In this document: one piece after another, positions 11,241 through 23,091 of the stretch
Layout: every line of letters starts with the position of its first letter
Numbering within the stretch: the stretch's first letter is position 1
Assembly: GCA_036874045.1 (NCBI GenBank)
Contig: CM072337.1
Span: forward strand, 25,456,001-25,520,000
DNA: 64,000 nt
From: Cymodocea nodosa
Taxonomy: Eukaryota; Streptophyta; Magnoliopsida; Alismatales; Cymodoceaceae
Reading direction: 5' to 3'
Position numbers and translations under genes: made by a program
The notes under the pieces: model-generated
What the model saw: the letters and a program-made list of their open reading frames with translations, nothing else
The model's database searches: none
What the model was told of the DNA's origin: nothing

Positions 11241-13783
11241 ATCATGAAGTTTACGTGGAATGTTCAAAATTTATGATGTCAAATTTATCAAACTTGTAAT
11301 AAAATTTTTTTGTATTTTTTATTTTATTTGTGTTTGCAAGAATGATGATATATTTGAATGTATTGGTATTTGAATTTATCATTATCTATTTATATGAAAA
11401 TGTTTTCGCCACATTTTTATATGAGAAAGTTCCATTACCGGTAGCACTTATGTAATTTAATTAATTCACAAATTAAATATTATTAATCATATATTAATAT
11501 CCTTAATTATTATATATCATGTATTATTAGTTTACTTATAAAGTTTTTATATTAATATTTTTATATACAAGTTCATATATTATTACTTTACTTGACTATT
11601 TCAATATATTTTAATATGAATTTTGTTATTTTTCAAAATGTACACAAATACATAGAATTCATTTCCAACGAATTCTGTCAATTTCTTACATAAATACACA
11701 AATTTCTTTATTTTGACAAATTCTAAAGATTTATATTTTAACAAATTCTAAGAATTCTATTTCAATAAATTCATTTATAAGAGATTTTAGAAGCTTTAAA
11801 GTTCGTACTCTGACTTTTTTTTTTTGTAATTGCTTAATTGCCAATATAATTATTTTTTTTTATTTTTTTTGTCGTCCTCGATGCACAACAGTGAAGCATT
11901 TCTATATATTCACCTTTCTCTTCTTTGAAATATATGATTTACGTTCAAAATTTTACGTCCATAATAATTATGATAACGAATCTGCAACGACAGTACGTAA
12001 AAGACTTGCTCGTATAAAAAATCATAAATGGTGCGTATATATATTGAATAATGTACTCTATTGAAAGTTGCTTGATGTCAATTATTCATGTATTAAACAA
12101 ATACGGTCTACATATATTAGCATGATATGCCTAAATCGAAGGGTATTTTCGGTATACTGCAAAAAGTTGGTGGATACCCTGGGCCTTCACTTAATATATG
12201 TAATGAAAAGAAAAGCTAAATTAAATGACATGACGAAATCAAATAATAAGTGGAACTGGTATAATGTGGTTCTCAACCTAACATCAATGTTTTTTTTGCT
12301 TCATCCATCATAAAACATAAAGTGTGAAACAAAAATACATAAACTAATTAAATCAGGTGAGACCATACACATAACTCTTCAACTATTTTGCATATGCATA
12401 TGTTAATATCTTTATCGTTCTCTTATATATCCTGGCCGTCCACCCATTAACGATCGAGATCATCTTTACTTGCTATATATATATATATATATCTTGAGAG
12501 GCTATTGTTGCTCTCAAAGTTAATTTTCTTGCACGCGTCCTTCGAGCTCTAGGCCTGAATTACCCAAGCTTTAGGAGAAGCCTTGATTGATGTTGGCAAC
12601 GATCATTGGTAGAAGAGTAATGCAAGTTACGGACTGATGACTGGATTCCCGCAGACATCATTAATTAATTAGTTAATCTCTTAAACCTAATGGACAATAA
12701 CTTATGGAATTAGATGTTTGAACAACTCAAAGGTCCGTATGTAAATGATGAACAAGTCCGTAGTCTAAGGGGATATTAAAGGCGAGTGAGCTAGACGAAG
12801 CTGGAGATCTAATCATGGACTAATTCTCCACGCAAACAACAGTCGACGAGGAAGTTGTTCTCCTCTGGACTTTAAGATCGTATCAATAAAAGTTAGTATA
12901 GTCCAATTATATTATTGAGTAACAACACAAATGATGTGTCAGTCATTGACCGTATATAAGCTACTTCTTTTCTCCCTTAAACATGATAAAATATGACGCA
13001 AACGTAGTCAAGTACGATGCCACGTGATCGAATTGAGATCTCTAAGTTGAACTTCATTTTTCCTTTTCAGAAAAGAAGTTGAGATTTGTAATGATACCTG
13101 TAGCAAACATGTTCCCAGTCCTCGTTCTTTAATAATAGGCTGAGCCACCGACTTCATCCAAAACCATTGCATTTTACTTGAATTTTGTGGCCTCACCCTG
13201 TAGCCGTAAAAAGAAAGATAGGAAGACCTTCTGTTTCACTCTTTTTTTTTTTATGATGACGTTCTGGGTAAATTATCAATATCAAGTTGAAGCAAATTTT
13301 ATATATCCAAGCCTCATTTAAAAAAAAAAAAAAATTGAGTAAGTTTGAAGAGAACGTGGTGTGTATATATATATATGGTGTTTTGGGGGGCTTAACATTA
13401 ATAAATAGCGTGATAAGCTTGATTCCCTCATGTAAGTAAGACTTTTTGTATCTTTTAAATACCAGTGGTTAATTTGCGTATGTGCTACTCAACCAGAAGG
13501 TGTCATTTTTCCTGAAAAAAAATTCCCAAAATGCTTTGATGTTCTAATTTTATAGATATACGATAATGCAAAGATAATTGTATGAATCCATGATTATAAA
13601 TATGCGGTCATCTGAAGGGTTACTGCGTGCATGAATTTTATTAGTTCAAGAATCAACAGCAACAAAGTAAACTAAAACTTTCCATTTGTCTTATCTAAGA
13701 TTGCAATACCGTACGATTCTGTACATTTCATCGTGGAATAAAAAAAAAGGTCCTCGGAGAGGATCGACGACGACGACCGCCTC

Positions 13784-13793
13784 CATATATAAT
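13784..13793 (+). promoter_or_regulatory. Probable TATA box of the DUF4228 gene
   Basis: CATATATAAT lies about 95 bases upstream of the ATG at 13,882, which would place transcription start near 13,815. A GTA/AAT trinucleotide run (about 13,797-13,820) follows immediately and would overlap the start site or leader. Confidence 0.45.
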
Positions 13794-13881
13794 AATAGTA
13801 GTAGTAGTAGTAGTAATAATACACACAATAGAAGGAAGACGAGGCCAAGAAGAGGAGGAGGAGAGCTAAGGGAAGAGATCC

Positions 13882-14364
13882 ATGGGCAACAGTCTCAGAT
13901 GCTTCCTGGCCTGCGTTCTTCCCTGCGGAGCATTCGACCTCGTCCGCGTGGTCCACATCAACGGCCAAGTCGAGGAATACAGCCGCCAGGTCTCCGCCGG
14001 AGAGGTGCTGAGAGCCAACCCCAACCATGTGCTCACCAAACCCTGCTCCCGTGGTGGCGGCCGCCATCGAATCATCGTCGTGTCGTCCGACTCCGATCTC
14101 AAGCGCGGCAGCATCTACTTCCTCATACCGGAGTCCTCTCTCCCGGAGAACAACACCTGCAGGAAGAAGAAGATGAGAAAGAAGAGCACTGCCGCCGCCG
14201 CCGCAAGTGCCACTAATGATGCCACCACAGGTGCCAGTGGTGTGCCCACCACCGCCGGAGTCGTGCCGGAGACGAGCCCAACCCAACGTCGACGCCGACG
14301 GCGGAGCAACGCTCGGGTAGGGGTGTGGAGACCACATCTGCAGAGCATATCCGAGGATCCATGA
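13882..14364 (+). CDS. PADRE/DUF4228 domain protein
   Basis: A small intronless gene of 160 aa. Its N-terminus (MGNSLRCFLACVLPCGAFDL, then VRVVHINGQVEEYS) is the diagnostic start of the plant DUF4228 family, also called PADRE. These proteins are often induced by pathogens and abiotic stress, but their biochemical role is unknown. Met-Gly-Asn with nearby cysteines suggests N-myristoylation plus palmitoylation, hence membrane association (inference). The conserved VSAGEVLRANP and YFLIPESSLP blocks follow. The C-terminal half is low complexity: a basic KKKMRKKS stretch, an Ala/Thr-rich linker and an RRRRRRSN run that could serve as a nuclear signal. The start is the first ATG after the likely TATA box. 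Confidence 0.9.
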   Translation: MGNSLRCFLACVLPCGAFDLVRVVHINGQVEEYSRQVSAGEVLRANPNHVLTKPCSRGGGRHRIIVVSSDSDLKRGSIYFLIPESSLPENNTCRKKKMRKKSTAAAAASATNDATTGASGVPTTAGVVPETSPTQRRRRRRSNARVGVWRPHLQSISEDP

Positions 14365-16529
14365 CAGGAAATAAAGTAATACTCCACCAGTCGAGAAGAT
14401 GAAGGTGGTGGGCGGTATGAAATTTGTTTCCTCGGATTATTCTCTTTATTCATGTGCATGGTGAGATTTTTAGATGGCGTGGTATGAACTCCAACTCTTG
14501 CTCCGTAAACTTGTATGTAATTTTCTTCTATATTTGCTCACCTATGTATGCCTCACAACGTCCCATAACCGTAAAAATTTATATATAAATATATAATTGG
14601 GAGGCAGTGCGTGGTAGATTAATTGGAATTATTCTATGGCTTGTTGCTTGTGCATGGCATTAACCGGTTGCTTCAGTTTCCAGTAAAGAAAAAGGGTTGC
14701 TTCAGATTAACTACATGTAATTGATCTTATTGTAAATTCTCCTTGAAGTTTATGCCAGATTTATTCTTCTTCCTAAACAATTTTCTAGGAATCGATCCAA
14801 CTTGCAGGAAAAATACAACGGATCGATCTCGTGCATGCGTCGCATTCCTTGCTATAATTTTGCCTCCAAGGGCATTAATTATCAAAGAATATTCTATTTG
14901 TAAGGCAGGTTCTCTGCATCATATAACATATATTTCGGTGAAATTATGACTCATTATTAAAGAGTACTCTAAATCAAAATTTATATTTATATATTGTATA
15001 TTTCTTTTTGATTGTTAAACATGCATAATTAAGCCATAACCGTGTCAGGATAAAAGTACGTTAATTCATTACTAAATATGGAAAACGAAAATATAACCTA
15101 TTTTGACAAATGTAACAGAGATATACAATAAATTAGACTGTTTACCTTTTGATTTAACTTGATATTTTTTTAAAATGAAAGAAACGTAATATTTTCTTAT
15201 ACAATATCATTTTAAGTTATAGAACGATCTGGGCGTCCTTGGGGTTATATTCATTAAATAGTAATTGTCCATATTAAATCCGAAGATCTTATAATAAAAA
15301 ATAAAGATACCATTGGTCCCTTTCCAGCTAAGTGGACGCGTTCATGTGCCGTACATAAATATTTGGGGAATCGAATACAGCTAATGGACGGTTTTTTAAT
15401 TTAATGTGAGAAGAGCGAACGGTGGTTAAAAAAAAAAGCGTCAGGGGACTATATAAATCCAATAATATGCACGTACGATTATTATAGATTTGAATATATA
15501 TATCTCTTATGACTATTATATATATCCGATGGTATATAAATTTATAACATTAATGTCGATCTTTCCTTCTTCTGCTTCTTGTGCTCATGTCTCTCCTGCA
15601 TCAATCTGCTATCCAATTTGATGCAAATAATCTTGGTGGGAGGATTCTTATATCAGATCGCTTAACACATGAAGAAGTTTGTTCCATCTGAGGGAGGAAC
15701 CATGTGCGTGTATATATATATATATATGCACGAGAGAATGAGACTTAAAGAGTGGATTGCTGGCATTTAAAAAATGTGAGTATCGCTGGGCAAAGTCCCA
15801 AACGCATCCTTTAAAAAATAAAGTACAGAAATCAATTAAAAATCAAGTAAAATCACAAACACAAAACACCGAAGATTTTAGATTTTTATATGAAAAAATT
15901 TCTTGGAGTTAGGAAAAAAATCATAAGACTCCTCTGTCTACCGTTAAAAACTTCTGTTATAATCAAATAGATACGAACAAAATCTTTTCTAATATTTAGT
16001 TTGAGGAATCACACGTACACATTTATAATTAATTAATAGTATAAAACAACAATACAAATTATACTAATGTAATAGAAATATTTTATTTCAAAAACCAATG
16101 TAATATTTCATTGGAGTAACAATGTAGTTGTGGTCTCGTATGGAAAAGAAAAAGGAAATTTAATCGAGATCTGTGGCGGATAGGGACCAAGTTTTACTAC
16201 ACCTTGAAATCATTTGATTATTAAAAATAGCAACCAAAGGAAGCCTATTGGTCTTCCTAAGTTCAAAAATAGTACAAATAAGTTGTTTATCATTATCACT
16301 TTTTTTAATAATTGAACAACATTAGCTGAACCAAGATTGTTTACGTCATCTAAAAAGATACCTATGATCCATGCTTTTACAAAGTGATTGAACCTTAATT
16401 TCTAAGAAAGGAGGGCAACCAGATTAGGGACTTTCTTCCTGATCTCAAGCAAAAAATTCCTACAGATATCATTTCAAATGTAACACATAATTAGTTAAGA
16501 GTGATGATGGAAATGTAGAGGAGAACAAT

Positions 16530-16570
16530 GAGAGAGAGAGAGAGAGTGTGTGTGTGTGTGTGTGTGTGTG
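16530..16570. repeat. Compound (GA)n(GT)n microsatellite
   Basis: About eight GA units pass directly into about twelve GT units, giving an alternating purine/pyrimidine half next to a pure purine half. Confidence 0.9.
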
Positions 16571-17890
16571 ATTAAGGATGTGGAGGAGTTGTTGTGGAAA
16601 ATAAAGAGAGTAATAAGGGACATGACTGGGGTTAACATGTATTATCAATCAATTCTGTATGGTGCTAATGTATTATGATCAATGTGATATACAAAAGGCG
16701 ACATGATTGGAATTAGAAAATCCCCTCCCAAGATAATTAATTACAAGGGATGCCACGCGGAGAGAGAATAAACAAGAAAATTGGGAGAAGACGAGAAAAA
16801 AAATGACCATCCTAAATGTGATGTAGACACCCTATTTGTGGGACTTTCTACATGCGGAAAGACATCGACAACGTAATCACGCCACCTAAGTTAATCACAG
16901 GCTAAGGGAGCACTCGCTCACTCCTAAAGAATGTACCAACGCACATCGGGAGTACGAGTACCTTGGGAACCGTATCGAACAAACCGATAGTTGAAATCTA
17001 CACAATGACACCTCCAACGACGTCTCCAGCAACACTTACAATGGATTCTAGCGACCTGTGACAGTTTCTGGTGAAGTTTGCGATGGAATCAGATCGCTAC
17101 CACCCATGTCGCCCCTTTGGCGGCCTTTTCCAACGATTGTGGATCATTTAACTTAAAATGCCATCGACCTCTATCATGCAATCTACAGCAAACGGTCCAG
17201 ATCGCACTCAATTTCCCCCATGATCCTTTGTCTTTTCAATTTACATCTAATGGCCCAGATTCCATCTTACTTCTTCACTGATCCAATAATGCCGATCAAT
17301 CTAATCGAACGACTGTGTGATCACTCCCCCTCTTCCTTCATCTCTGGTGATGGCCAAACTCCGTTGTTGTTGTGCTTTCGTTACTACTTCTACTACCGAC
17401 GACAACGCCAGCCTTGCAAATCGACGTGGTGCTTCAATCAATCAATGCGCCTCCTATGCAGGTGCTAGTTGACATACTCACTTCGCCAACCCTTCAAATC
17501 ATTACGATGCCAATCGAGGACAGTCCACGCCTCGATGCATTGGCTGACACTTGGACTTCCAATGAATTAGTGTGCTGTTTCGTGACTCTTTATAAATCTG
17601 TGCGCCTCCTTGTGATGAACCACACACACCGGCCTCCACTCGGGCATCAACCTCTGTGACCCTTCATCTTCTACAACCTAAACGACACACCACCTCGTAA
17701 ATCAACATAGATGCTTCGGCCTTTGCTCACTCGCCACCCTCTTGCCATTTCCTCCCCCCCATCCATTAGTTTATAAAAGACTCTCCCATTCTCCAATCAG
17801 GGGCGTCGACAGTCAAACCTCCTTTACAAGAAGTAGGGAAGCTCCCCCTTTGCCTTCAACTCCTTCTTCAAGTCTCTACCCGCTTCGCCA

Positions 17891-18076
17891 AGGCCTTTAT
17901 TAAGTCCTTGCAAGCTTCGTTGAGTCCTCCATCGAGCATTGCCATTGCCCCTGCTGAAGCCTTCGTCGTCCAGTTTCCACTCACTCCACTAAAGCCTCTA
18001 TCGAGTCTCTGCAAGCTCCGTCAAGTCCTTCACCGAGCCTCGTTGCCATCCTTGTTGAAGCCTTCACTTCCATCCC
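17891..18076 (+). repeat. Degenerate tandem duplication, period about 101 bp
   Basis: The stretch from 17,891 (aggcctttat...gcaagcttcg) is repeated from 17,992 (aagcctctat...gcaagctccg). Both copies continue through a GAGTCCTYCAYCGAGC-like block and a TTGCCATCC/TTGCCATTG block to TGAAGCCTTC. Copies are clearly related but diverged. An open frame covers both, but it is Pro/Ser/Leu-rich with no known domain, so it is treated as repeat-derived. Confidence 0.55.
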
Positions 18077-18387
18077 TACCTGAATCACCGCAACCGGCTC
18101 CATCATCGTCTTCATCACTACCACTGTCAAACTAGTTGGAGCCTACGGTTCATCACCGTCAGAACCGTTACCTCTGTGGTCGTTGCTGGATCCTGCTAGA
18201 AGACCTTAAATTCTCCCAGACCACGTATACATCCATAAATACCGCCCTGTCTGTAGCCTTTTAGTATCTATTATGTTTTCAATCACCGAATGTAAATCTA
18301 TCTTGTTGGTTTTATCTCTTAACCACCTCGTTCTAGTTGGTTAGTGAACAATATTAACTCACGTCCTATCATAGGGAGGGTGTGACG

Positions 18388-18423
18388 TCCATCCATCCAT
18401 CCATCCATCCATCCATCCATCCT
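18388..18423. repeat. (CCAT)n tetranucleotide microsatellite
   Basis: About eight uninterrupted CCAT units. Confidence 0.9.
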
Positions 18424-21400
18424 ATGGATGTAAAGTTCACAATTTCCGGTGACATGTGACCTTAAGCCCACCAAAGGCTTGTAGTAGCCTAATACTTAGG
18501 ATTAGCCTCCCAACACGTATACATCCTGTTCGCTTGAGTCATGCATACTCATGCATGATTTGTTAGCCTCAATTGTTGATAAGCAATAATGTGGTCAAAT
18601 GTATTGTTTGATCAATCTTAAGCATACTAAAATTAAGCTTACATAATCTAGGCTCAGGCTCATCTAAGATCTGTCCTTATGCACAGATAAGAGATGTTAT
18701 ACACGACTATCTTATAAGCTTCTAACTTTCTTCATCTTGAGCCTCTTACCTTGCTCTCTTTTAAGCTCGTTGGCCTAACTAACTTCTTCTCTTATATTGT
18801 ACGTATAGACGTACTTGCATTTAATACACACATACACTAACATCTACTAAGAGTTTAAAAGATTAATCCTTGGTTGAGCATGAAGAGTGTCTAACATCTT
18901 CCTTCCTTATGTGTAATTGAAAAATTTATATAAACTACTTAGTTTAGTCAATTAACCTTATCTCCTTTCGTAGAACACCGATGTCACTTACATGTATCAC
19001 GTTACATTGTATCATAGATTTTTTTTAACTTACCTTTTCAATAAATCAGGAGACACTCAAAGTGTTCGAGTTGAGATGTTGACCAATTCGCTTTATTGAC
19101 GATAACGTCACATGTGAACACATTGAGATTGTTTTTTACGTGATAAATCTTTTGATTCCTATGATTTTCCCATTAACTTCTACTCTAAACGAAGACCTGA
19201 TTTATATGCTTAATTTTTTTTCATAATTATGATAACATAAATTCTCTTAGGCCCATCCTAACCTCCAAACAGCCGAGGGATTGTGCTATAATAAATTTTA
19301 GGTCTGTAAGTTTAATCAACAGCTCTTCTTAAAAGGCCAGTAAGGCAATCTCTCTTGTTCTATATATTGTAACTTGGGTATTAGTTATATTTTCGTTAAT
19401 TGTTATTTCTTAGTAGAGATTTCTGTTAAACTAAATTTTTCTCTCTCTAAAACTGTTCGGTACCTACTCTTTTATTATTACCTTTTTTTTGGGTTTATGG
19501 ATTAATAGAAATAACATTATTTTTAGACATGCTGAGGTGAATGTTAACTCGATATTCCTTCACGTACATATTACATCTTTTCCAGATTCAAACTCTATTC
19601 CTCAACTGTGGTTTCCTAGTTGTGATGCTTCGCGTAATTTACCATAACTTTTATCAAGAAAAAAAACATTAAAGGTCAAAAAAGATATGAAAGATGAAAG
19701 AAAAATTCACATCAAACGTCACGGTGAATACAAGGAAGCACGATACAATAAAAAATAATAAGTCGATTATTAAAAAAATGTGAAAAGATTAAAATTGGTA
19801 AAGAGGACCATCAATTTCCTTTAACCGAATTGGGCCGAAGCCCAACGAGAGTTTTAATTAACGGAGAACAGATGCCTAATAAGTTCGGGTCCATCTTACG
19901 CACTCCAAGACAAAAAAGAAGAAGAAAGGACAATCATGTACAAGAAAAGTGTGAAAAGTATCATCTCCATTCATCGATCATACGTAGACCACTTAAAGAT
20001 ATAATTATATTTAAATTTGAAAAATAACCGTATATCAAGAATAGTGTTTTTGTCCCTTTACTTACATATATAAATAAATTTTCATCCATGTACATGGTCA
20101 GGGATTATTATACATAGGTTGGGCTTGGTTGACTTCTCTGAAATTTTTTTATACTAAGTAGTAACTATCGTAAAAGACCAATATTAATTAAGAGGGAGAA
20201 TGTTTTTATGTATGACAGGAAACCACGTACATGAGCTTAATTTTCAATTATTTTTTGAATGATAACAAAAATATTATATTATTATGAATGATATGGTTAG
20301 ATCTAAGTGATTTATTAAGGCTTTTGATAAAAGCAAGTTGATACCATCTCGTGGAATTTTATGATATGCCATTCTTAACATGAATTTCTTCAGTTAATAA
20401 ATATTGGTACATTACTACAGAAAATGATTGAAATAAAAAATGATATTTTTGTATCTTTTAGTTTATTTATTCGTAAATCAAGTTAGCCTTGATTATTTTA
20501 ATAGTAAATTTAAATTTTGGAAAATAATTTTGATCTATGGTTATTAGCAGGTGTCTTCCCACGAATGTGCGTAGATGGGTTGGTAAGGATGCATAGTCAC
20601 ATGAGTCTTTATAAATTAATGTCTTGTATCGATGTATGAAAAAAGTGTTTGTGCTTGCTAATCTCTTTGATTTCTATAAAAGAATGCTTCCTTACAATGT
20701 ATATTGTCAAAATTTGATGACAAAATTAAATAAGAGGTCTTTATGTGTAGTTGCTTATATATATATATATATGTTAACGTGGATTTTTCTCATCTTCTCG
20801 TATACATTCGTTTTATTATATATTTAAGGATCTCTTAAGAATTATTCTGTAATTTCACATCTTGCACATGTTCATATATTGAAATACACAAGGAGATTTC
20901 AGATTTAAATAATTTTCACTATATTTAAAAGAACGTACAAAATTTTGTTGTGCAATCAAATTTACAAAAAAGTTTTAATAGAAAATAGGATTCACAGATT
21001 ATGTGCGGCGAGTTTAAGCCTTTTTAGATGGTTTAGACTTATATTTGAAAATACTTTTATCATTTGCCATGTGTAGAGGGCATTTTGGTCGTTTCAATCA
21101 TTGAGTTGCCTCCTTTCATTAATTTTGACATCTTCGTACTCATAACTCGAAGTAGGATAATTCTTTTAGAATTGCAAGGGATATCAAATCTACAGTTTAT
21201 GTTTGTATCCAAAAAGAGCAGGTCATATTCTCAAAAAGCCTTGTCTTTCTTTTCTTTTAGAATTGCTATGTTTTTATTTTGTTTTTTCATGGAAAGTGAA
21301 AGTGGAGGGTACGATGCCGAAAGAATAATTAATCTCAGCTGTCTATTATTGATGTTTATATCCATCAATCATTGATTGTTAACCTACGTCTAATGTATAG

Positions 21401-22203
21401 GTGCAATCGCACTTATCACTGAATACCTATTGCTGTAGGAAATTTGGAGCTAGGTGTATTTGGACGGATGTAGTATTAAGATGAGTAACTTTTTGCTTTC
21501 GTTGGTATTTTAATCGAGTTGGCGTAAATGAGTCGTTAAGGAACCTTTAAGTCATATGTACCATCTCCTGTGGTATCGTTGATTTTGATGGTCTCAACCG
21601 CAGTGTATGAACGGTAATTATGATTCTATTAAGGTGTAGACAGGATGTGCGTGTGTGTGTGTGTGTGTTGTACTTACTAAAAAAAATGCCTACATCCAAC
21701 CCATGACATCAACGTTTCTTATTTTCTAATTAAATAAAAGATCGTTAGATGACTGATATTTTCATCACTTAATCTTAGAAAATTTATGTATTTAAATTTG
21801 CTAGAAAATATAAAACATGACGTGGTCCGTCGATGCTTTGCTTAATTTGCACATCGCAAGAACGCAACCTTGCACGCTTCTTCCCGTTAATGGCCTCTAC
21901 GTGGAACGTCGACATCGCCAAGCCGAAGATTGTAATCCGATTCCATCTTTTAGATGTCACAAATGCAATATTGTCTAATACGATGAAACCATGATAACAT
22001 CTTTAAATAATAATGATACAAATAGAAAAATATCGGACGGTCCATTGTCCATTAACATCCCGACATGTGGTGCTGCTCCCCTTTTTTTTTTTTGGTTCGT
22101 TTGCGTTTCTTGCCAGCTCACGCATTGCCAACGAAAGACTTATCACCAGCACTGGCCAAGTCCGGCCACCTCGCGTCAGCAAATTAAGACAAGTACCATT
22201 GCC

Positions 22204-22237
22204 CTTCTTCTTCTTCTTCTTCTTCTTCTTCTTCTTC
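22204..22237 (+). repeat. (CTT)n microsatellite in the CASP-like leader
   Basis: About eleven CTT units lying roughly 70 bases upstream of the ATG at 22,306. Together with the surrounding CT-rich sequence it probably belongs to the 5' untranslated region, where pyrimidine tracts are common in plant genes. Confidence 0.85.
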
Positions 22238-22305
22238 CTCCGCTCCCCTCAAGGCACCGTCGATTCCCATCCACCACCGTCAACTCTTTCTACCGATCGA
22301 TACAT

Positions 22306-23091
22306 ATGGAGCCCAACGCCGGCGTGGACACGACCACTCCATGTGAAGAGCACCGACCGGTGCCGGACGTGGAGAACCCGAAGACGCCGACGCCCGGTGT
22401 GACGTCCGTGCTGCAGAGGTGGAGAAGGGAAGATCTGCTGGAGAAGGGTCGGTTGGTCCTGAGATCTCTGGGTTGCCTCTTCTCGATGCTGTCGTTTATC
22501 GTCATGGCGTCAGCTAAGCACGGCGGCTGGATGGAATTCGGCAATTACCAGGAATTCAGGTGAAACAAGAACACCAACACCCAAAAATAAGTGGAGGAAG
22601 GTGAAAGAGATCGGGAATTCCTCGTCTCAATTGGGAATTGCTTAATTTGCAGGTACGTGGTGACCATAGGTTCTATTGGGTTCCTGTACTCGTTGGCCCA
22701 GGTCGTCCTGCAGGCCGTCCAGATGAACGGTGGATTGAGGGACCTCCGCTCGAATCGGACTTGGGCCGTCGTGGATTTCGCCGGTGATCAGGTCAGTTTT
22801 CATTGCTTCCGTTCAAACCAATCTGATGCTTCCTATGAATCTAACAATCATCGCATTTCCATCCTGTTTGTGGTTGTGGATTACAATCTCGTTGCGCAGG
22901 TGGTGGCGTACCTCCTGCTGTCGGCTCTGTCGTCTGCGATTCCGATGATCAATCGGATGAGGAGGGGGGGAGACAACATCTTCACCGATTCGTTGTCGGC
23001 GTCCGTGAGCATGGCCTTCTTTGCCTTCTTGGCTCTCGCCCTGTCGTCTGTGATATCTGGCTACAGGCTCTCCAAACAAAGCTACATTTAA
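22306..23091 (+). CDS. CASPL4B: CASP-like membrane protein, subfamily 4B
   Basis: Casparian-strip membrane domain proteins and their relatives are four-pass plasma-membrane scaffolds of the MARVEL-related superfamily. Three exons (22306-22559, 22653-22791, 22900-23091) join in phase to give 194 aa. A hydrophilic cytosolic N-terminus of about 45 residues ends in RWRREDLLEKG, typical of CASPL4B. Four hydrophobic segments follow: around SLGCLFSMLSFIVMAS, VVTIGSIGFLYSLAQVVLQA, VVAYLLLSALSSAIPMIN, and SMAFFAFLALALSSVISGY. Hallmarks include AKHGGW in the first loop, VDFAGDQVVAYLL, NIFTDS in the second cytosolic or apoplastic loop, and the C-terminal LSKQSYI. The intron after the GDQ motif is the usual site. 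Read-through of intron 1 stops at once. Confidence in the family is high, in the 4B subgroup moderate. Confidence 0.92.

Larger units (their letters stand above)
5401..13780. other. Long intergenic region with decayed repeats
   Basis: No intact gene is visible. 7,090-7,450 holds a spaced degenerate repeat. 7,700-9,360 has higher GC and many near-repeated phrases (for example GATGG and AGAGATT strings at about 8,020-8,260) that look like an old transposable element, but no protein domain can be read. 9,066-9,153 is an inverted repeat. 10,500-11,240 carries a decayed Harbinger-like transposase. 11,250-13,700 is AT-rich, with a G-box-like CACGTG at 13,021-13,026 about 860 bases upstream of the next gene. 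Confidence 0.55.
14365..22200. other. Long intergenic region
   Basis: Nearly 8 kb without a recognisable gene. 14,400-16,500 and 18,500-21,800 are AT-rich. 16,840-18,450 is more GC-balanced and contains a roughly 101-bp tandem duplication and a CCAT microsatellite. It probably derives from a repetitive element, but no transposase, integrase or reverse transcriptase motif could be read. The GT microsatellite at about 21,648-21,667 is also here. The last few hundred bases (about 21,840-22,305) are GC-rich and pyrimidine-rich and probably form the CASP-like promoter and leader. Confidence 0.55.

Noticed and set aside
13672-14337. 221-codon minus-strand frame across the DUF4228 gene
   Set aside because: It is a shadow of the GC-rich plus-strand gene, with a poly-Tyr run from the GTA repeat.
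17078-18135. Pro/Ser-rich frames in 17,078-18,135 as possible genes
   Set aside because: They cover tandemly repeated DNA, are short, change frame, and match no family.
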